In this document: positions 13,993-20,586 of the stretch, one piece after another
How positions within the stretch are numbered: the first letter of the stretch is position 1
Layout: each line of letters begins with the position of its first letter
Source: Kitasatospora sp. NBC_01246
GTDB lineage: Bacteria > Actinomycetota > Actinomycetes > Streptomycetales > Streptomycetaceae
Direction: 5' to 3'
Length of the DNA stretch: 64,000 nt
NCBI RefSeq assembly: GCF_036226505.1
Contig: NZ_CP108484.1
Span: forward strand, 2,170,001 to 2,234,000
Program-made: the position numbers and the translations under genes
The notes under the pieces: model-generated
What the model saw: only the letters and a program-made list of their open reading frames with translations
What the model was told of the DNA's origin: nothing
Database searches by the model: none

Positions 13993-14367
13993 ATGGTCGA
14001 AGACGAGGGAAGCGTCCGGGTGGACAGCTGGATCTGGTCGGTGCGGCTCACCAAGACGCGCGCGCTGGCGGCGGCCGCCTGCCGGGCCGGACACGTCCGG
14101 GTGAACGGCGAGCGGGTCAAGCCCGCGCAGGCGCTGAAGGCCGGCGACGAGGTGCGCGTGCGCCAGGAGGGCTTCGAGCGGATCGTCGTGGTGAAGCGGC
14201 TGGTCCGCAAGCGGGTCGGGGCGGTCGTCGCGGCCGAGTGCCTGGTGGACAACAGCCCGCCGAGGCCGCCGCGCGAACTGCTGGCGGCGGCCGGCGAGCG
14301 CGACCGGGGCGCCGGCCGGCCCACCAAGCGGGACCGCCGCGAGCTCGACCAGCTGCGGCACGGCTAG
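13993..14367 (+). CDS. S4-domain RNA-binding protein (Hsp15-like)
   Basis: 124 aa. An S4 domain covers residues 8-70 (RVDSWIWSVRLTKTRALAAA, then GHVRVNGERVKPAQALKAGDEV), followed by a basic tail rich in Arg. This is the HslR/Hsp15 architecture; in E. coli Hsp15 rescues stalled 50S subunits carrying peptidyl-tRNA. A ribosome-recycling role is therefore plausible by family, not shown here. The ATG at 13993 is preceded by a purine-rich stretch. Confidence 0.85.
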   Translation: MVEDEGSVRVDSWIWSVRLTKTRALAAAACRAGHVRVNGERVKPAQALKAGDEVRVRQEGFERIVVVKRLVRKRVGAVVAAECLVDNSPPRPPRELLAAAGERDRGAGRPTKRDRRELDQLRHG

Positions 14368-14407
14368 CGGACGGCACGGCCGGCGGACCGCCCCGGGCCC
14401 GGCGGTC

Positions 14408-14914
14408 TCAGGCCGGGGTGTCGGTGAGGACCTTCGCCAGGAAGGCGTCCAGGTTCGCCACCGTGCGGGCCACCAGCTCCTCCTGCGACAGCGACTCCTC
14501 GGGTCGGCTGACCAGGGCGGACTTCTTCAGCCCGCGCAGGTAGAGCGAACAGGCCAGGTCGGCGCAGATGTAGGTGCCGACGGTGTTGCCCTCGCGGCCG
14601 GAGACGCCGGCCCGGCGGGCGGCCAGCAGCGCCACGCCCGAGCCCGCGTGGGCGGAGAGGCACAGCGAGCAGACGTTCGTCTTGGTCAGGCTGCGGCGCA
14701 CGGACGGCACCCGCAGTGTGACGCCGACCAGCTCGCCGCCGTGCTCGGCGACCAGGTAGCCGCGGTCGGGTGCGCCCTGGTCCCGCCAGCCGAGGAAGTC
14801 CAGGTGCTCCCACGGGAGTTCAGCCAGACCCCGGGGCAGGTTGAGCCGACGGGCCTCGCCCTTGGAACAGTTGACGAAGGAGCCGCGGATCTCGTTCTCG
14901 CTCAGGGGGTTCAT
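14408..14914 (-). CDS. FBP/FusB-like elongation-factor-G-binding zinc-finger protein
   Basis: 168 aa from the ATG at 14914 (MNPLSENEIRGSFVNCSKGE); the longer upstream frame is Pro/Arg-rich and unsupported. The C-terminal treble-clef zinc finger is visible: the CxxC pair CSLC and the second pair in CADLAC. Full-length FusB/FBP proteins bind EF-G and release it from ribosomes, in staphylococci giving fusidic acid resistance. Actinobacterial members are widespread and mostly uncharacterised, so an EF-G-linked housekeeping role is inferred. It faces the S4 gene tail-to-tail 40 bp away. Confidence 0.82.
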   Translation of the reverse strand: MNPLSENEIRGSFVNCSKGEARRLNLPRGLAELPWEHLDFLGWRDQGAPDRGYLVAEHGGELVGVTLRVPSVRRSLTKTNVCSLCLSAHAGSGVALLAARRAGVSGREGNTVGTYICADLACSLYLRGLKKSALVSRPEESLSQEELVARTVANLDAFLAKVLTDTPA

Positions 14915-15022
14915 GATTCGCAACGTAACACCGAGCGCGCCGGGCGGTCGCGGCATTTTCCACCGAAGCGTCCCCCTGTGCGCCACCCGATGCTCCCGCC
15001 CGCGGCCCGGAACGGGCCGGGG

Positions 15023-15045
15023 CCGGTGCCCGGCCCGGGCACCGG
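15023..15045 (-). terminator. GC hairpin downstream of the PF04672 methyltransferase
   Basis: ccggtgccc and gggcaccgg arms with a 5-nt loop, extended by further GC pairing outside; 56 bp beyond the stop on the minus strand. Confidence 0.5.
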
Positions 15046-15100
15046 GGCCGGGCGCCCGCACGGTGGTCGGGGCCGCACGGCGCGGGCCCCGACGGGTGGT

Positions 15101-15979
15101 TCAGGCCTTGAAGGCGACACCCGCGTAGGCGGAGACGTCCTGCCAGCCCGCGGGCAGCTCGTCGGTCGGGACGTGGCCGGCCCCGGCGCGCCAGAGCGGG
15201 AGCTGGACCAGACCGGGCCCGGCGAACCCGAAGTCGCCGAAGAAGGGCTCGACGGCGGCGCGCGGACGCAGCACCAGCGGCGCGCTGGCGCTCCGGTAGA
15301 TCCGGGTGCCCTCGGCCGCGCTCTCCCGGGAGGCGAAGTCCGGGCTGCCGTGCGAGAGGATCAGCGCGCTGCCGGGCGCGAGCGCGTCGCGCAGGGTGCG
15401 GACGATCTCCTGGGCGCCGTCCTCGTCGCGGATGAAGTGCAGCACCGCGACCAGCATCAGGGCCACCGGCCGGTCCAGGTCGACGGCGGCGCGCAGGCCG
15501 GGGTGGTCGAGGATGGTCGCCGGCTCGCGGAGGTCGGCCTCGATGACGGAGGTGTGGCCGGCCTTGTGGCTCGCCAGCAGGGCGCGGGCGTGGGTGGCCA
15601 CGATCGGGTCGTTGTCGACGTACACCACGCGGGCGTCCGGGGCGGCCCGGCGGGCCACCTCGCTGGTGGAGCCGACGGCGGGGATGCCGGTACCGATGTC
15701 GACGAACTGGCGGATGCCCTGGCCGGCCACGAACTCGACGGCGCGGCCGAGGAATTCGCGGTTGGTGCGGGCCAGCAGCGGCAGCGCGGGGTAGGCCGCT
15801 ATCGCGGCCTCGGCGGCCTTGCGGTCCGCCTCGAAGTTGTCCTTGCCGCCGAGGTAGTAGTCGTACATCCGGGCGGTGTGCGGAACGCCGGTGTCCAGCT
15901 CGGTCGGCGGCTGCCAGTCCTCGGCCTTCACCCAGTCCCAGTCCGTACCGACGTCGGTCGTCGCGGTGTCCTCGTGCAT
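15101..15979 (-). CDS. SAM-dependent methyltransferase, PF04672 (DUF574) family
   Basis: 292 aa. It carries the family hallmark (TARMYDYYLGGKDNFEADR, about residues 35-53) and a Rossmann SAM-binding region beginning FVDIGTGIPAVG, followed by VVYVDNDPIV. This family is greatly expanded in streptomycetes and its substrates are largely unknown. The ATG at 15979 follows GGAAAGCAGG. It is transcribed divergently from the deacetylase-like gene with 256 bp between them, which must contain both promoters; I could not define them. Confidence 0.88.
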   Translation of the reverse strand: MHEDTATTDVGTDWDWVKAEDWQPPTELDTGVPHTARMYDYYLGGKDNFEADRKAAEAAIAAYPALPLLARTNREFLGRAVEFVAGQGIRQFVDIGTGIPAVGSTSEVARRAAPDARVVYVDNDPIVATHARALLASHKAGHTSVIEADLREPATILDHPGLRAAVDLDRPVALMLVAVLHFIRDEDGAQEIVRTLRDALAPGSALILSHGSPDFASRESAAEGTRIYRSASAPLVLRPRAAVEPFFGDFGFAGPGLVQLPLWRAGAGHVPTDELPAGWQDVSAYAGVAFKA

Positions 15980-16235
15980 CCTGCTTTCCGCCCCCTCAAG
16001 CCCACTGCCGGAATGCCTGCCCGTCACGGCGCCGGAGCGCCGCGCTGCGCGGGCGGCCCGGCCTGCCGGGCCCACCACGCGGCGCGCGGTGATCGTATCC
16101 GACGACACGCCGTGGAGACAGCGGGAGTTCAGGATTCCGCAGCTCCCCGGCCGTGGTGCGGGCACGTCCTCCCGGCGGGTCGGGTCGGCGCGCTCGAATC
16201 GCCCCGGGGTTTCACCGTCTCTATGCTGGCTGCCG

Positions 16236-17174
16236 ATGACTGCCGACCGGATGACCGCCGACCGCCGCACCGTCCTGCGCGCCACCGCCAGGTTCGCCGC
16301 CCTGACCGCCCTCGGCGGCCCGCTCGCGGCCTGCGCCGGGACCTCCCCGCGCCGGGCCGACCCGGGGGCGCTCGCCGTCCACCCCGGCACCGTGGACCCG
16401 GCCGGCGGCGACCCGGCGGCGGTCGACCCGGCCTGGGCGGCCGGCGAGGGCGCCGCCTCCCCCTCCCCGGACCCCGCCGCCCCGGCCGGACCGCAGGGGG
16501 CGGCCTCCCCCACCGCGGCCGCCACCACCGTGGCGCCGCCGGTCCCGCCCACCCTCACGCCGCTCGCCCCGGGCACCCCCGTCGAGGTCGCGTACGGACC
16601 GCGGACCGGCCGCAACGTCGCCCTGACCTTCCACGGCAGCGGCGACCCGAGGATCGCCACCGCCCTGCTGGAGATCGCCGAACAGCGCGGCGCCGCGCTC
16701 ACCGTGATGGCCGTCGGCAGCTGGCTGGACCAGCAGCCGCAGATGGCCCACCGGATCCTGGACGGCGGGCACGAGCTGGGCAACCACACCCAGAACCACC
16801 AGAACATCTCCGCGATGGGCCCCGACCAGGCGCGCGCCGAGATCGCCCAGTGCGCGGAGCGGCTGCAACGGCTCACCGGCTCGATCGGCCGCTGGTTCCG
16901 GCCCTCCGCCGCCCAGTACGCCACGCCGATGGTGCGCGAGCAGGCCCGGGCGGTCGGGTACGAGCACGTGCTCTCCTTCGACGTCGACCCGCGCGACTAC
17001 AGCGATCCGAGCGCCGCGGAACTCCAGCGCCGGGTGCTCGCCTCGGTGAAGGGCGGCTCGGTGGTCGCCCTGCACATGGGCCACCAGTGCACGGTGGACG
17101 CGCTGCCGGGCATCCTGGACGGACTCACCAGGGCGGGGCTCGCGCCGGTCACCGCCAGCCGGCTCTGCGCCTGA
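16236..17174 (+). CDS. polysaccharide-deacetylase-like (CE4/NodB fold) lipoprotein with altered catalytic motif
   Basis: 312 aa. The N-terminus is a Tat-like lipoprotein signal (DRRTVLRATARF then LAAC, Cys33), so the protein is probably exported and anchored outside. Residues 35-115 are a Pro/Ala/Thr linker. The NodB fold spans about 120-312: motif 1 reads TFHGSGD (131-137) instead of TFDDG, so the usual catalytic and metal Asp pair is gone, although D137 is close. Motif 2 HELGNHTQNH (179-188) keeps the zinc His pair; motif 5 keeps ALHMG (279-283). ATG 16251 is an alternative start. It may be a variant deacetylase or a carbohydrate-binding relic. Confidence 0.83.
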   Translation: MTADRMTADRRTVLRATARFAALTALGGPLAACAGTSPRRADPGALAVHPGTVDPAGGDPAAVDPAWAAGEGAASPSPDPAAPAGPQGAASPTAAATTVAPPVPPTLTPLAPGTPVEVAYGPRTGRNVALTFHGSGDPRIATALLEIAEQRGAALTVMAVGSWLDQQPQMAHRILDGGHELGNHTQNHQNISAMGPDQARAEIAQCAERLQRLTGSIGRWFRPSAAQYATPMVREQARAVGYEHVLSFDVDPRDYSDPSAAELQRRVLASVKGGSVVALHMGHQCTVDALPGILDGLTRAGLAPVTASRLCA

Positions 17175-17421
17175 GCCCTCCGGGCGGCGGGTGCGCCGGC
17201 AACCCGGGCGCACGGGTCCCGCGACCCGGGCCCACCCCTTCGGAGCAGCGCCCGCGGACCCGGTTCAGCCTGGGAGGGGATGACCTACCGACGGGTACGG
17301 AGTAGTAACGTCGTCGGGGCGGTGCACCGGTGCACACCTATCGGTGCGCCCGCCCGCTGAACAGCAGCTTGCTGGGACACCTGTCGCTGGGAGACCCCCG
17401 GCACCACCGAAGGGCAACTGA

Positions 17422-18291
17422 GTGAGTGACATCGCGCGCGTCGGAGTGATCGGCTGCGGTCTGATGGGGTCGGGCATCGCGGAGGTGTTCGCCCGGGCGG
17501 GGCTGGACGTCCTGGTGTCGGAGGCGAGCGGGGAGGCCCTGGAGTTCGGTCGCACCCGGCTGACCAACTCCCTGGAGACGGCGGTCAAGCGGGGCAAGCT
17601 GAGCCCCGAGGACCGCGACGGGGCGATGGCCCGGCTGTCCTTCACCACCGACCTGGCCGACTTCGCCGACCGCGACCTGGTGGTCGAGGCGGTCGCCGAG
17701 CGCGAGGACATCAAGGTCCAGATCTTCCAGACGCTGGACCAGGTGGTCGAGCGCCGGGACGCCATCCTGGCCTCCAACACCTCGTCGATCCCGATCGTGA
17801 AGCTGGCCGCCGCCACCTCGCGCCCGGAGCAGGTGATCGGCCTGCACTTCTTCAACCCGGCGCCGGTGCAGAAGCTGGTCGAGGTGATCCCGACGCTGAC
17901 CACCTCGGCGACCACCACCGAGCGGGTCGAGACCTTCGCCTCCGAGGTGCTGGGCAAGGAGCCGATCCGCGCCCGCGACCGGGCCGGCTTCGTGGTGAAC
18001 GCGCTCCTGGTGCCGTACCTGCTGTCGGCGGTGCGGATGTTCGAGTCGGGCGTGGCGACCGCCTCCGACATCGACAAGGGCATGGAGGCCGGCTGCGCCC
18101 ACCCGATGGGCCCGCTGCGGCTGTGCGACCTGATCGGTCTGGACACCATCGTGTCGATCGCCGAGTCGATGTACGACGAGTACAAGGAGCCGCTGTTCGC
18201 CGCTCCCCCGCTGCTCTCCCGGATGGTCGACGCGGGCCTGCTGGGCCGCAAGTCCGGCCGCGGTTTCTACGACTACACCGCGAGCGTCTGA
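17422..18291 (+). CDS. 3-hydroxybutyryl-CoA / 3-hydroxyacyl-CoA dehydrogenase
   Basis: NAD-dependent oxidoreductase, 289 aa, stand-alone length. The Rossmann loop GVIGCGLMGSGIAE is at residues 8-21; the catalytic His lies in LHFFNPAPV, with the conserved NTSSIPI before it, and the C-terminal dimerisation domain ends KSGRGFYDY. It interconverts acetoacetyl-CoA and 3-hydroxybutyryl-CoA, feeding butyrate/ethylmalonyl or PHB metabolism. The GTG at 17422 is chosen from the Rossmann position, with AGGG 5 nt upstream. The upstream 247 bp contain no gene. Confidence 0.93.
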   Translation: MSDIARVGVIGCGLMGSGIAEVFARAGLDVLVSEASGEALEFGRTRLTNSLETAVKRGKLSPEDRDGAMARLSFTTDLADFADRDLVVEAVAEREDIKVQIFQTLDQVVERRDAILASNTSSIPIVKLAAATSRPEQVIGLHFFNPAPVQKLVEVIPTLTTSATTTERVETFASEVLGKEPIRARDRAGFVVNALLVPYLLSAVRMFESGVATASDIDKGMEAGCAHPMGPLRLCDLIGLDTIVSIAESMYDEYKEPLFAAPPLLSRMVDAGLLGRKSGRGFYDYTASV

Positions 18292-18307
18292 ACCCGGGAA
18301 CGGTGAC

Positions 18308-18342
18308 GGGGCCCGGGAGCGGTATCCAGCTACCCGGGCCCC
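18308..18342. terminator. bidirectional hairpin between the dehydrogenase and the tRNA-like units
   Basis: ggggcccggg (18308-18317) and cccgggcccc (18333-18342) form a 10-bp perfect stem with a 15-nt loop that pairs further inside. It sits 16 bp after the dehydrogenase stop (plus) and 38 bp after the outer helix of unit B (minus), so it can end both transcripts. Confidence 0.75.
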
Positions 18343-18379
18343 TGAGGTGCCACCCAATTGCTTGCACCGGCACGTTTAA

Positions 18380-18487
18380 GGGTGTGGGTCATTCTCACAG
18401 CATCGCGCTTTGCCATTGAAGCTACCGCGCCACGATAGAGGCGCAGACGGGAGTCGAACCCGCATCCGACGCTTACAGCACACACCC
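18380..18487 (-). ncRNA. permuted tRNA-like unit B (3' half precedes 5' half)
   Basis: Minus-strand order: anticodon-stem 3' strand CGTCG (18471-18467), T arm GCGGG-TTCGACT-CCCGT (18463-18447), acceptor 3' strand CTGCGCC (18446-18440), linker TCTATCGT, acceptor 5' strand GGCGCGG (18431-18425), TA, D arm GCTT-CAATGGCA-AAGC (18422-18407), G, anticodon-stem 5' strand CGATG (18405-18401). The acceptor strands pair 7/7 with one G-U and the anticodon strands 5/5 with one G-U. Outside, GGGTGTG (18487-18481) pairs perfectly with CACACCC (18386-18380). Joining the halves in the loop could give CTGTAAG (GTA, Tyr) or CTGTGAG (GTG, His). No CCA is encoded. It could be a permuted tRNA gene or a tRNA-mimic RNA. 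Confidence 0.8.
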
Positions 18488-18525
18488 GGTCGATCCGGCG
18501 CTCGGCGGCGAATGCTGAGCCTGGA

Positions 18526-18660
18526 GCGAGAGTCTGAGTCTTACAGGGGCGCCTCTGCCATGTTGGGCCACTCCGGCGCGAAATGCCGGAGGGAGGACTC
18601 GAACCTCCACATTCTCCCCTGATATCAGCTTCAACCTCAGTATCAGCTTGCGCTCTTCGC
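18526..18660 (-). ncRNA. permuted tRNA-like unit A (3' half precedes 5' half)
   Basis: Minus-strand order: anticodon-stem 3' strand AGGGG (18620-18616), 7-nt variable loop, T arm GGAGG-TTCGAGT-CCTCC (18608-18592), acceptor 3' strand CTCCGGC (18591-18585), 7-nt linker ATTTCGC, acceptor 5' strand GCCGGAG (18577-18571), TG, D arm with GCC/GGC stem (18568-18551), G, anticodon-stem 5' strand CCCCT (18549-18545). Acceptor 7/7 and anticodon 5/5 are perfect Watson-Crick. Outer sequences can extend the stem (CTGAG/CTCAG; GCGA-AGAG/CTCTCGC with bulges). The anticodon is not assignable: the 5' side continues GTAAGAC, the 3' side ends GATATC. No CCA is encoded after the CTCCGGC-A. Core 18545-18620. Confidence 0.8.
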
Positions 18661-18664
18661 GCCA

Positions 18665-18684
18665 CCCCCGCTCTCATACGGGGG
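18665..18684 (-). other. hairpin between the 243-aa gene and unit A
   Basis: cccccg-ctctcata-cggggg, a 6-bp perfect stem with an 8-nt loop, 11 bp after the stop codon. It may be a partial terminator or a processing/stability element separating mRNA from the tRNA-like RNAs. Confidence 0.5.
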
Positions 18685-18695
18685 CGATCTGGGGG

Positions 18696-19427
18696 CTACC
18701 CGAACAGGTAGCCGAACACCGCCTCACCGACCCGGCGGTCGGTGACCTCCGAGCCGTTGGCCTCCTCGCGGGCGAACTGGACGGCCTGCTGGAGCTTCTC
18801 GACCCGCTCCAGGAGCTCGTTCACCCGCCGGGCCGGAAGGGCCCCGGAGAACTTGACCGTCGTCCAGTAGCCGACGGCGATGTCCTCGTAGTACACCTCG
18901 ACCTGCGCCGGGTGCTTCTCCGTGGCCTCCGCCTTCACGTGGTTGCGCGGCACCTTCTTGGTGCGGATCGTGCGCACCGCCTCGGTCTTCCAGGAGTCCG
19001 TCGAGGCGTCGTGGTTCCAGGCCTCGGCGGCGTCCAGCACCGGCAGCTTCCGCACGAAGGTGCGCAGGTCGGTGAGCTGCTTCTCCAGGAAGAGCAGGTA
19101 GGTGACCGGCACCTGGGCCACCAGCGTCCGGCCGTCGACCACGACGTCGGCGCGGGCCTCGGTGTTGGCCCAGTCCTTCGTCGCGGTGACGTCGAACAGC
19201 CGGGACAGCGTCGCGGACGTGGTCCGCAGGACGTCCTCGGCCTTCACCTGGACGCGGGTGGACTCCGGGGGGAGCTGCTCGCCCTCCTCGTCCTTGGGCT
19301 GGTACGTCCGGGAGATGCCGGCCAGCAGCGCGGGCTTCTGCAAGTCCTGGTGGGACTGCGTCAGCTCCTGGAAGGACTTGGACTTGACGCCCTTTTCGAC
19401 GGCGATGATCTGGTTCAGCTTTGCCAC
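18696..19427 (-). CDS. uncharacterised 243-aa protein linked to the permuted tRNA-like units
   Basis: Function not recognised. 243 aa, GTG start at 19427, no signal peptide or membrane segment, mixed charge. It starts MAKLNQIIAVEKGVKSKSFQ. A central region (about 110-140) is hydrophobic/alpha-helical (TYLLFLEKQLTDLRTFVRKL), then comes a basic stretch RTIRTKKVPRNHVK, and a C-terminal helix ELLERVEKLQQAVQFAREEA that could be a short coiled coil. From memory it resembles a family seen in actinobacteria and their phages, unverified. It is transcribed from an apparently leaderless promoter, and the two tRNA-like units follow its stop within 36 bp on the same strand, so RNA processing or binding is a reasonable but untested guess. 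Confidence 0.85.
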   Translation of the reverse strand: MAKLNQIIAVEKGVKSKSFQELTQSHQDLQKPALLAGISRTYQPKDEEGEQLPPESTRVQVKAEDVLRTTSATLSRLFDVTATKDWANTEARADVVVDGRTLVAQVPVTYLLFLEKQLTDLRTFVRKLPVLDAAEAWNHDASTDSWKTEAVRTIRTKKVPRNHVKAEATEKHPAQVEVYYEDIAVGYWTTVKFSGALPARRVNELLERVEKLQQAVQFAREEANGSEVTDRRVGEAVFGYLFG

Positions 19428-19434
19428 GTCGTCG

Positions 19435-19464
19435 AACGTATCAGCGATCGTGGCGGGGTGTCAC
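19435..19464 (-). promoter_or_regulatory. sigma-70-type promoter giving a leaderless mRNA
   Basis: Minus strand: -35 GTGACA (19464-19459), 18-bp spacer, -10 TACGTT (19440-19435). The GTG start of the 243-aa gene begins 7 nt after the -10 box, exactly where transcription should begin, so the mRNA is predicted to be leaderless. Confidence 0.65.
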
Positions 19465-19478
19465 CCGATAAACGGGGC

Positions 19479-19512
19479 GACCGCGGAGGCCGGGCGAACG
19501 GCCTCCGCGGTC
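19479..19512 (-). terminator. chitosanase terminator
   Basis: gaccgcggaggcc and ggcctccgcggtc, a 13-bp perfect stem with an 8-nt loop, 8 bp beyond the chitosanase stop. Confidence 0.75.
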
Positions 19513-19520
19513 GGCACGGG

Positions 19521-20360
19521 TCAGCTGTTGATGCTGTAGCTGTCGCCGTAGACCTTCCACTTGAGCGGGGGGTTGAGGTCGAAGTTCTTGGCGTTGAGGA
19601 AGACCAGCTGCTCGGTGTCGACGCGGCTGGTGTCGGAGTGCGCCTCCTCGGTCTTCATGGCGGCCCGGCGGGCGTCCAGGAAGGCCTTGAGGTAGGTGGC
19701 CTCGTCGCCGCCCTGGGCCGGGGTCTTGGCCTTCTTCATGGCGGTCTTGCGGATCCCGCCGAAGCTGGTCGAGCTGGTGCCCGGGCCGTGCATGACGATG
19801 GCGTCGTAGTAGGCGAACTGGCCGAGCGCGCGCAGGCCGTCGGACTTGGCCTGGCTGACGGCGGGGTTGAAGTAGACGCGGTCGCGCTCGTCGTTCTGCG
19901 CCTGCTGGAAGACGCCGTCCTTGGCCGCGGTGGCCCAGTCCTTCTCGAAGGCGCTGCCCAGGCCCGCGTGCGACTCGGTGCCGTTCACCTTGCGCAGCGC
20001 CGGCAGGTACTTGGTGAGGACGTTGCCCGGCTTGAGGTCGGTGTAGTGCTCGACCAGGTCGAGCATGTCGCCGGTGCCCGAGCAGAAGCCGATGATGCCG
20101 GCGGTGTAGCCGCGGCCGTCACCGATGTCCTCGATGTACTTGTACTGCGACTTCCAGTCCAGCGAGGAGTTCTCGGCGCTGGACACCAGCTGCATCGCGA
20201 TGTCCTTCTTGTGCGGGTCGTCCAGGCCGACGGCCTTGGCCTGGACGACGGCCGCGGTCGGCGCCGCGTGGGCTGCGCCGGCGGCCGCGACCGTGGCGGG
20301 CGCGGCCATCAGCAGGGCGGCGAGGGCTATCCGGACGGTGCGGTGCTGGGGACGGTGCAT
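19521..20360 (-). CDS. csnA: secreted GH46 chitosanase
   Basis: Endo-hydrolysis of chitosan outside the cell. 279 aa preprotein. Sec/Tat-type signal peptide with Arg at 7 and 10 and cleavage near AHA-AP (about residue 32). The mature part aligns by eye with the Streptomyces N174 enzyme: catalytic Glu in SSAENSS (E63 here, E22 in N174 mature numbering) and Asp in GDGRGYT (D81, equivalent to D40). The C-terminus PPLKWKVYGDSYSINS is characteristic. Monocistronic with its own operator (20413-20431) and terminator. Expected to be induced by chitosan oligomers. Confidence 0.96.
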   Translation of the reverse strand: MHRPQHRTVRIALAALLMAAPATVAAAGAAHAAPTAAVVQAKAVGLDDPHKKDIAMQLVSSAENSSLDWKSQYKYIEDIGDGRGYTAGIIGFCSGTGDMLDLVEHYTDLKPGNVLTKYLPALRKVNGTESHAGLGSAFEKDWATAAKDGVFQQAQNDERDRVYFNPAVSQAKSDGLRALGQFAYYDAIVMHGPGTSSTSFGGIRKTAMKKAKTPAQGGDEATYLKAFLDARRAAMKTEEAHSDTSRVDTEQLVFLNAKNFDLNPPLKWKVYGDSYSINS

Positions 20361-20412
20361 CTGACGCTCCGTGTTCCGTGGGGGGACGGCGGGGGGATGC
20401 CGTCGACCGGGA

Positions 20413-20431
20413 GTTAGGAAACTTTCCTAAC
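20413..20431. promoter_or_regulatory. 19-bp palindromic operator upstream of the chitosanase gene
   Basis: gttaggaaa-c-tttcctaac: perfect 9-bp arms around one central base, 53 bp upstream of the start codon. It resembles the operator reported for CsnR, the ROK-family repressor of streptomycete chitosanase genes. No csnR gene is in the window, so the regulator would act in trans. Confidence 0.8.
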
Positions 20432-20535
20432 CAAGGAATAGCGCCCACGATCCCTGCTCCGCAAGGGTTTTGACGGAAACTCCTCAAAGAGCCAGGTCAG
20501 CCGCACCGGCCGGACCGCCACCGCCGGGACGACGA

Positions 20536-20570
20536 AGGGCCCCGCCGCCGGAAACCGGCGACGGGGCCCT
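20536..20570 (-). terminator. pheST terminator
   Basis: agggccccg...gccgg-aaa-ccggc...cggggccct, a 14-bp stem with one internal 2x2 mismatch, 17 bp after the pheT stop. Confidence 0.75.
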
Positions 20571-20586
20571 CCCCCCGGGATGCGCG

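Noticed and set aside
18401..18620. Ordinary tRNA genes in 5'-3' order
   Set aside because: Pairing A's 5' half with B's 3' half leaves acceptor mismatches (5/7) and no anticodon stem, and no proper 5' halves lie upstream of the T arms at normal distance. The permuted reading pairs completely.
18330..18677. 115-aa reading frame through the tRNA-like units on the minus strand
   Set aside because: Its codons run straight through the T loops and acceptor stems, its composition is mixed and it has no ribosome site. The paired RNA structure explains the sequence better.
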